DNA of 64,000 bases, taken from contig JAEILZ010000006.1 of the NCBI GenBank assembly GCA_018873225.1, positions 1,922,001-1,986,000 of the forward strand, in the 5' to 3' direction. The notes under the pieces were generated by a model. The model saw only the letters and a program-made list of their open reading frames with translations. It made no database searches and was not told the DNA's origin. This DNA comes from [Phialemoniopsis] sp. UDSM-2020 (lineage: Eukaryota; Ascomycota; Sordariomycetes; Thyridiales; Thyridiaceae). This document shows, in pieces, positions 57,417 to 64,000 of this stretch. The translations under genes were made by a program, and so were the position numbers. Position 1 is the stretch's first letter. Every line of letters begins with the position of its first letter.

Positions 57417-58477
57417 ATGTCTGAAGCAAGTTATCATTCCCTCTCCGTCTCGAGCTTCCGCGACAGCCTCCCCGTGTACTCGCTGACGCACTCGCCGCAC
57501 ACGCAGCTCGGTTCCTTTGGAATCCCGGAGAACCAGATCGTGCCCGACTTTGCTCTCATCTACGACGGCAACCACGTGCCCATCCCCATCGGCTACCGCA
57601 AGGACGGCTCTAAGGACGACGAAGGGAACAGGCTGATCGAGTACGTGCCGGCCACGCCCGACTGCCGGCAGGAGTACGACCTCATCTACATGCTGGGGTA
57701 CTGCCGCCTGCCGACTGAGTTCCAGGAGACGTACCGCCGACAGCTTGAGGAGAAGGACATGGAGCCGTTTTGTGAGAAGCACACGGCTCGGGACGTTGGT
57801 GATGGGGAAGGGGAATGTGAGTTTTGATGGAATCGGTTGACCTTTGATCGTTAATGTTGCGTGTATCATCGGACGGAAACAGAAACTAACGCGCCATCTT
57901 CTTTCTCGCAGCCCGAGCCACCCTCACCCCCATAATGATAGCGGGCTTCATCGGCATATACATGATTGTGGGAATCGTTTATATCCGCGACAAAGGCATT
58001 CTGTACCGGGCGCCGCGCAGCCTCGAGCCCCGGCTCGCCGCGGCGTCCGCCAGGCACCCGTTCCACCCGCTGGTCTGTGCCTTTGTCCTCGTCCTGTTCG
58101 TCTTTTGGCTGCCGCAGTGCATATACTCTGCGCTCTGGGAGGTGTTTGGCGCGACCTCGGTGCGGTGCTGGAGGAGGCTGAGCCGGGGCAGGGTGTGGGA
58201 GTGGTATAAGAGGGCCGTGCTGTGGGTGGCGCCCACAGGGGTGGCGGCGAGGAGGTTGGAGATGCAGCTGCAGAATCGTGAGGCTAAGGATCTGGAGAGA
58301 GGGGGAGGGAATGTCCGGATGCAGAACTTGGAGGCGCCGCAGGGTCAAGCTACGAACCAAGGTGGAGGACAACAGAATGGGACTATTGCGAATCCGTTTG
58401 CCGACCCTCCGGAGTATGATGTCGAGGCCCAAGGACAGGACTCGAGGGGAAGGAACTTGAATCGTCGGGCTATGTAG
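57417..58477 (+). CDS. two-pass membrane protein of unknown function
   Basis: Exons 57417-57816 and 57912-58477, GTGAGT donor, phases consistent, 321 residues. The first 130 residues are soluble, with a motif-like FGIPENQIVPDFALIYDGNHVP split by polar residues. Two hydrophobic helices follow (about 139-157, IMIAGFIGIYMIVGIVYI; and about 181-203, PLVCAFVLVLFVFWLPQCIY), then a basic juxtamembrane region and a Gln/Gly/Asn-rich tail. No signal peptide. I do not recognise the family. The PFADPPEYD segment near the end resembles a short PY-like motif (inference). Confidence 0.8.
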
Positions 58478-58877
58478 GTGTATCTGTCCGCAATGCGGGT
58501 CGGCTTTGTTTGGTTATGATGTGGAATTCAACTATCATCAAGATTGGTGTCCTTCATGCTCTCTCTTATTGTATTCCATGTGCAGGCTGAATACTACCTA
58601 GAGGCACTGACTTGTAGCAGAAGTCTCGGCCCTTCGTGGGGAAGCTTGTGAACTACTCGCCCTGCCATGGTACTACTCAATCTATACGTTTGTCTGTTGA
58701 TTCAAAAGCCCTTAATGCTGCGGAATCATTGACATTGCTGTACCACGGCCATTATCCGTCGAGTTGAGGCGGGTGAAGTGGAGAGGTTCTCATGATTATT
58801 GCATCGACTTGAAGACAAACTTTTCCGATCCCAGACTTCCTGCCATCCTCGCGAGACCATCGTTTTTGCCCCTTTTA
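58478..58877. other. convergent 3' spacer, no gene seen
   Basis: 400 bp between the membrane-protein gene (plus) and the BTB locus (minus). No features. Confidence 0.55.
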
Positions 58878-59778
58878 TCAGCCCAGTGGTTTGATCAACT
58901 TCCCAATGAGAGAAGTTGATAGCTCACCGTAACTTTCCAACAATTCGCGGAATTTGCAATTGTCCCCTAGTATCTCGACTTTGTAGGTGGCATACCAAAC
59001 CAGAAGAGACTTGAGTTCTGGTGGTGTCGGCTCAGCGTAGCAATACTGTAGCGTTTCGACAAAGATCTTCACCTTCTCGCCGGCGAGCTCTATATCTGCT
59101 AGCGCGTTTGTGAGGTTATTAAATGAGAGATTCATTAGTCCAGTGATTCCAAAGTAGTCAGCGAACGTATACAGCTGCGCATGCGAGAGAAGTATGTTGC
59201 CGGAGGAAGAGTCCGTGGCCGGCCAGTTCCTAGCTGCTGGAAAAGGATATGAACCCTCAATCTTGAGTTCGCTCCACAATTTATGTCGCTGTGTCATAAT
59301 GGCTTCTCTTAGTGCCGTAGTCGTCATAAATGGCCTTTTGTATTTGGCGCGTTTGCTCATCGGGCTGCTAACCCTGGAGTCGCCTTCGGGCGCAGCGGGT
59401 TCAGCGGCAGTGTACCCGTGATCGACTGCGCTTGGCTTCGCTTTTGAGGGCTGAGGGGTAGACGATTTTGCGGTGTCGGACCCGCCTATGTTATAGTTCC
59501 CCGTGTATGCATATTGTGCGAATAGTATGACGTCTCTTCGTTCACAGTTTCCAAGTCAGCGTGGTGGTCTTGAGCCTCCTTGAAACCACTGTTGATGAGT
59601 TTATCGAGGGCGGGACTGCATCTCGAAGCAAGTGCAGAGTGCATTGAGAACTGGCGCTTCTGAGGTCCAACCGAGAATCGAAAGAGTTCAGAGGAGATGA
59701 TCCTATTCACGAATATCAGTAAGGTTATGCCGACATAGTTGGTATTGAAACGTACTTTTCGAAAGAGATGCTCCCCAT
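58878..59778 (-). pseudogene. BTB/POZ-domain gene with an apparent one-base frameshift
   Basis: Minus strand: exon 1 59778-59756, a 53-bp intron (GTACGT...GAATAG), then exon 2 from 59702. The first part reads as the start of a fungal BTB domain (LFRFSVGPQKRQFSMHSALA, ALDKLINSGFKEAQ) up to VNEET at about 59531. There the frame runs into junk and a stop, while the next frame continues with the expected FAQYAYTGNY, a linker, and the C-terminal half (LLSHAQLYTFADYFGITGL, LKSLLVWYATYKVEIL) to the stop at 58878. One missing base near 59529-59530 explains this. Either a recent pseudogene or a sequence error. BTB proteins of this type are dimerising adaptors, often for Cul3. Confidence 0.75.
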
Positions 59779-60741
59779 CTTGAAATTCTCTGATGGTGAT
59801 CAGATTCCTCCAGTGCAGTTCAACGAATAGAATGAACTCTAGCCATAAGTGATGCTCTCTTCGAAGGTAGGATGCATCGATGAGGCAGGTTGGTGTTGTG
59901 ATTATTGCGATTTAGGGCAGTCTAGGTCTAGCCCCAGTTTCATCCTCCATTAGCTAGAGTACTTTCTCGAATCAGCGCAAGAAGTTTCCGTTCCAAGGTT
60001 TGCCAAAGGACATCTCTCTCATAGCCGTCCGGACAGAGTACGGCGTGTGCAGTTACATCAGGACCACAGATCGGTAACCATGGTTGGGTTTAGCTTGAAT
60101 TCTGGATCCGAGTCCGGCACTCCGCACGCGCCCCGGGTAGAGGTCAAGCCTTCGAGCCAGGGGTGCCGAGGTCAGCCACTATACCTGTGTTTTCAGGTAC
60201 TGGGAATTGTCGTTGTGTCTTTGAAACACGGTCATTGTATTGTATGAATGTGTTGGTGTACTGTGTCGAAATGGGTTGTGGCCTCCCTACGGCGGTTGAA
60301 TTTGATCGCTTAACACTGATGGGCCAGAGCAAAAGTATCTAGCTTAGACACCCTGTTCAATAATGTATGGACTGCTCAACTGATCTTGAAGACTGCATCA
60401 GAGAACACTAGATTTGCAGTATCCATTTGTGTATGGTTTTCTTGGGTATGAAACAACAAGAAGTCGGTTAGCGCTGCTGCCTAATCTTGTGAGGAATTGT
60501 GAGCGAATGAAGCGTCCTAAGCAGCAGTCCATGCACGACCCCTGCACACTGCAGTTGAAGAATTGAACAACTGACTATTCCTCCTTTTTTCCAACAGTAT
60601 AAATGTAGCTGTTTCTCCTGAGGGACGTCTGTTGTCTAACTGTGTGTCTTCCTGTCGAGTAAGGGTGGATTACTGCGTCTTACTGCCAAGCACAACCCAA
60701 CAGTGTCGGCTCACACATCAATCGCTGCCTACACCATTGTC
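59779..60741. other. divergent intergenic region, no gene seen
   Basis: 960 bp between the BTB locus (minus) and the sirtuin gene (plus). Short frames only. Confidence 0.55.
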
Positions 60742-62117
60742 ATGGCAGACACAGCCCCCAAAATCGCCGAGGCTGAGCGTTTCGAGGAACTGAGTGTAGT
60801 CGATCGAAAGGCTCAAGTACTAGCCGACCAGATCAGGAAGAGCAAGCACTTCATCGTGTACACTGGCGCGGGTATCTCGACGTCTGCGGGTGAGATTCAT
60901 TTTTGCTCGACCAAATTGACATGTCCAGTGCTTAGCAGAGAACTGCAGGCATCCCCGACTTCCGAGGGCCCGAAGGTCACTGGACGCTGATGGCGCAGGG
61001 ACGCCAGAGGGCAGAAAAGCCCATCAACGCGATGCAGGCCATCCCGACGCCTACTCATATGGCGCTGGTCGAACTGCAGAACCGGGGCATTCTGAAATAT
61101 CTCGTGAGCCAAAATTGCGATGGTCTGCACAGACGGAGCGGGATCGCGCCTGTGAGTCTTTTTTGCCAGCGTACTGTCCCGAGATTCCACTCCCTGCTGA
61201 CTGGTCCTCCGGCGTATCGTAGCACATGATTTCCGAGTTGCATGGCAATACCAACCGCGAGTATTGCGAGAGCTGCGGCAAAGAGTACATCCGCGGTTAG
61301 GCAGCAATCAACTGAGGAACGATGAGATCGCGTGGCTGACTAGCGAAATGCAGACTTCCGCGCCGTGGCAGCTGACCACGTGCCCGCCACTTACCACCGC
61401 ACGGGGCGCAAGTGCCCGCTATGCGGTGGGCCCCTGAGTGACAGCATCATCAACTTCGGCGAGGATCTGCCTCAGGAGGCCCTGCGGCTTGCGCACCATC
61501 ATGCCCGCAAAGCGGACCTGTGCCTCGTGCTCGGCTCCTCGTGCACCGTCACACCGGCCAACGAGATCCCAGAGACTGTCGGCCAGGCCAAGAGGGGTAG
61601 TCTGGCCATCTGCAACCTGCAGAGCACACCGCTCGACAACGACGCCGATGTGCGTGTCTTTGGGCGCACGGATGACCTTATGACTCGTGTCATGGAGGAG
61701 CTTGGTCTCACGATTCCCGAGTTTGTCCTGCGCCGGCGGCTCATTGTCGCCGTGGAGGCTGTGGGAGCTGGAGGGGACAGACGGCAGCTGGTGGTGCGCG
61801 GGGTTGACGTGGATGGTACAACGCCGGCTTCTTTTGTCAGGGAGGTCAAGCTTGCGTACAATCGGCGGACGGTCCGGTCTGAGCCCTTTGTTTTCGCTCT
61901 CCGAGGCGAGCTCGAGGTTGGCACGGACCTGAGTTTGGAGCTGCAATTTATGGGTAACTACGGTGAGCCCAACCTGGAGGTTGTCTACCGGTATCGAGGT
62001 GACGCGGACTTGGAAGTGACGTACTTGCTCGAGTACAATCCCCGGACCGGAGATTGGAAGACTATTGAGGCGGGCAACACGGAAGGAGTCAATATCCAGG
62101 CGTTAAAGATAGAGTAG
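60742..62117 (+). CDS. sirtuin NAD-dependent deacylase (SIRT6/7-like)
   Basis: Exons 60742-60889, 60949-61151, 61223-61295 and 61354-62117, 395 residues. The third intron has a weaker GTTAGG donor, but the phase and the GKEYIR-DFRAV junction are convincing. NAD-binding motifs GAGISTSAG and GIPDFRGPEGHWT, then QNCDGLHRRSG and the catalytic His in SELHGN. The zinc module has CESC and CPLC. These features place it in class IV (SIRT6/SIRT7 type), which deacetylate or deacylate chromatin proteins. The last 150 residues form an extension with beta-rich character (LRGELEVGTDLSLELQF) and no named domain. Probably nuclear. Confidence 0.92.
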
Positions 62118-62276
62118 TGCTACAAGAGATGGAGACCGGATCAACATTATATTTATAAATTACGTCTCATGAATACTTTCTGTCTTTGACCTCAAAGAGC
62201 CATCGTTTAGCTTGCCGGGTCTATATCTAAAATTGTGCGTCTGTACACCGGAGTTCCTGGTGCAAGTGTGATATGG

Positions 62277-64000
62277 CTAGAGAACATATCTGAAGTTCTT
62301 GTTCTCAAACTCAGTTTGATCCCTCATGCCGGCCTCGTCACTGGCTTCCTTGTCTGCGGGGCCATAGGTGTTCTCGCGATGTCTGTTCGTGAAGAACATG
62401 TAGCCTGTGCACAAGCATGTTAGCACTGGGAAATCGTAATCTCACTCGGAAGTCCCAACGTACCTAAAAGCGTGAGATGGCATCCTAGCTTGATGGCATA
62501 GCCGACCAGGAGACCGATGGTGGCGCCGGTGTACTGCGGTGCCTCGGATGGCTTGACGACAAAAGGACCGGCGAAGTTGCCCCAGCAGTAAGCGGTGCTG
62601 GTTTGTTGTTAGAAACTTGGTGGGCAGGTAGGATTTGATGATTCCACTTACAAAACCATTGCACTGGCTAGTGAGCGATGGGTATATCCGCCCATGTTGG
62701 AGGAGATTGTCGTCAGAGACACGGTGAAACCGACCGACTGCGAGTTGACCAGCCAGAAGGACACGAGCCTGCCCCAGGTGTTGGACCGGGGGAGGAAAGC
62801 CATGCAGGCTGCGGCAACCGTGCACAGGATATTGGCGACCGTGGCAGTGAGCAGTCGTGCTATTCTAGGGTCAGCTCCTGGCCAGAGTTGATCACTGGGT
62901 GAATTTCACTAGTAACTCACAGTTTCGGACGTTGAGGATGATAGTTCCTCCAATAATCAGGGCGACAATCTGTACCGCATCACCGACAGACTTCAGCTCT
63001 GTTGTCTTGGTGGTGCTGAATCCCATATCCTGGATGATGATGGTCGAGAAAGAGTTGACAACACCGTTGGGGATGGCACTGTTTTGCGTTGTTAGTATGG
63101 ATCAGTGTTGTACTGTATGAGGAGGGAAACTTACGCGGCGAAAACACTGATGAAAAGAAGGATCGTCTTGGGGTCAGTGAACCCAACCCAGATTTGCTTC
63201 TTGTCGAAGTGCTTGTTCTTGATACCCGTCTCATTACCAGCCACACGGCGGACGGCAACAAGACGCTCGCGGTGATTGAGAAACCTAGCGTTAGAGGGCG
63301 AATCGGGCAGGGCGAACCAAATGAAGATAGCCCAGAGAATGGTGACGCCGCCAAGAATGTAGAAGATCAATTGCCAGCGCTCAGGCTTGAAGGTGCTGGG
63401 CAATTTCGAGACACCCATGGAGATGTACGATCCGATGATGCCTCCCCATCCGAGGGACGAGTACCAGATGCACTGGCGCAGAGGAATCTCACGGCGGGTG
63501 TACCAGAAACCGGTCATCAGAGTCAGACCAGGGGTGACCGCGGCTTCGAATACGCCCATGATGAAGCGGACGGCCATGGCGCTTGAGTAGCTACGCGACT
63601 GTGTCATGAGGACGACCATCAGGCCCCACATGGCGATGCTGATGGCCATGACCTTCTGGGCAGGGAAGCGACCGATGAGCCAACCGCAGGGGTATTGTCC
63701 AAAGAAGTAACCGGCATAGACCACTAGAGATACTTGTCAGAACCGTTTCAACGTTTGGCAAGCGGGAGGTGGCATGAACGTACTTGCGGACAAGTAATTG
63801 AACTGAGTGCCCTTGAGGCCGAGAGCAGCCTGGTATCCAAAAAGGTTGGCGTAGTTCAGGGAGGTCTTGTCCATGAATTGCAAAGCCTGGGTGACGAGGA
63901 AGATGGGAAGGATTGTCAAGTCGAGCTTCCAGCGAAGTCGTCGCATCTGGATTGCAATGTCAGCATGGTTGTGCGCACCCAAATAGAGATTGCGCACTCA
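62277..64000 (-). CDS. Dal5/Tna1-type MFS permease, 5' end outside window
   Basis: Minus strand exons: 64000(partial)-63784, 63723-63135, 63078-62921, 62859-62652, 62597-62464 and 62404-62277; introns of 54-61 bp with consistent phases. Signatures of the anion:cation symporter family: LDLTILPIFLVTQALQFMDKTSLNYA in two parts around helix 1, YPCGWLIGRFPAQK, RFIMGVFEAAVTPG and the typical end DQTEFENKNFRYVL. Members import allantoate, nicotinate, ureidosuccinate, vitamins or small peptides; the substrate cannot be told. A stop lies in frame at the window edge, so the start is either Met at 63946 or, more likely, in an upstream exon, because NHADIAIQ before that Met matches the family. Confidence 0.9.

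Noticed and set aside
1..64000. CRISPR arrays, bacterial operons or rRNA genes
   Set aside because: None seen; the DNA is clearly fungal nuclear with spliceosomal introns.

Overview
The window is nuclear DNA of a filamentous ascomycete (Pezizomycotina, most likely a sordariomycete; this placement is inferred from gene style and content, not from a search). Genes lie on both strands with no operons. Introns are short (about 53-118 bp), begin mostly GTAAGT/GTAAG/GTACGT, end in YAG and often carry a CTAAC/CTGAC-like branch site. A split tRNA gene is present, and many products are secreted or membrane proteins typical of plant- or debris-associated fungi. I support 24 protein-coding loci and one tRNA. 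Both ends are cut: a SET-domain gene runs off the left edge and a Dal5-type permease gene runs off the right edge.

Layout. 1-11 kb: 3' part of a SET-domain gene, a GPI-anchored secreted protein, two tandem F-box-like paralogues, and a cytochrome b561-type membrane protein. 11-25 kb: an intronless sugar transporter diverging from an AAA ATPase; two divergent genes for small secreted proteins (one with an aerolysin-like pattern); a cytochrome-only relative of cellobiose dehydrogenase; and a second sugar transporter. 25-33 kb: a GPI-anchored 5'-nucleotidase, then a Zn2Cys6 regulator diverging from a zinc alcohol dehydrogenase, followed by a DHA1 drug/polyamine-type MFS exporter. 33.2-41.2 kb: almost 8 kb with no convincing gene. 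41-51 kb: a seven-exon polyol/inositol-type transporter, a GLEYA-domain secreted protein, a DUF8021-type secreted protein, an intron-containing tRNA and a class I methyltransferase. 53-64 kb: a 1,194-residue LRR protein, a two-pass membrane protein of unknown role, a BTB-domain gene with an apparent one-base frameshift, a SIRT6/7-type sirtuin and the Dal5-type permease.

How the parts relate. Five MFS transporters, several secreted or GPI-anchored proteins and two extracellular or membrane haem proteins point to nutrient acquisition and surface biology. The clearest local regulatory signal is in the divergent promoter between the Zn2Cys6 gene and the alcohol dehydrogenase: five copies of GCGGTC/GACCGC lie within 122 bp, including a repeated 15-bp block. 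This suggests the regulator acts on its own gene and on the dehydrogenase, possibly with the neighbouring exporter as a small detoxification or catabolic unit (inference).

Limits. All exon junctions were read by eye from splice consensus and reading-frame continuity. Functions rest on remembered family motifs. No search, alignment or folding was run.
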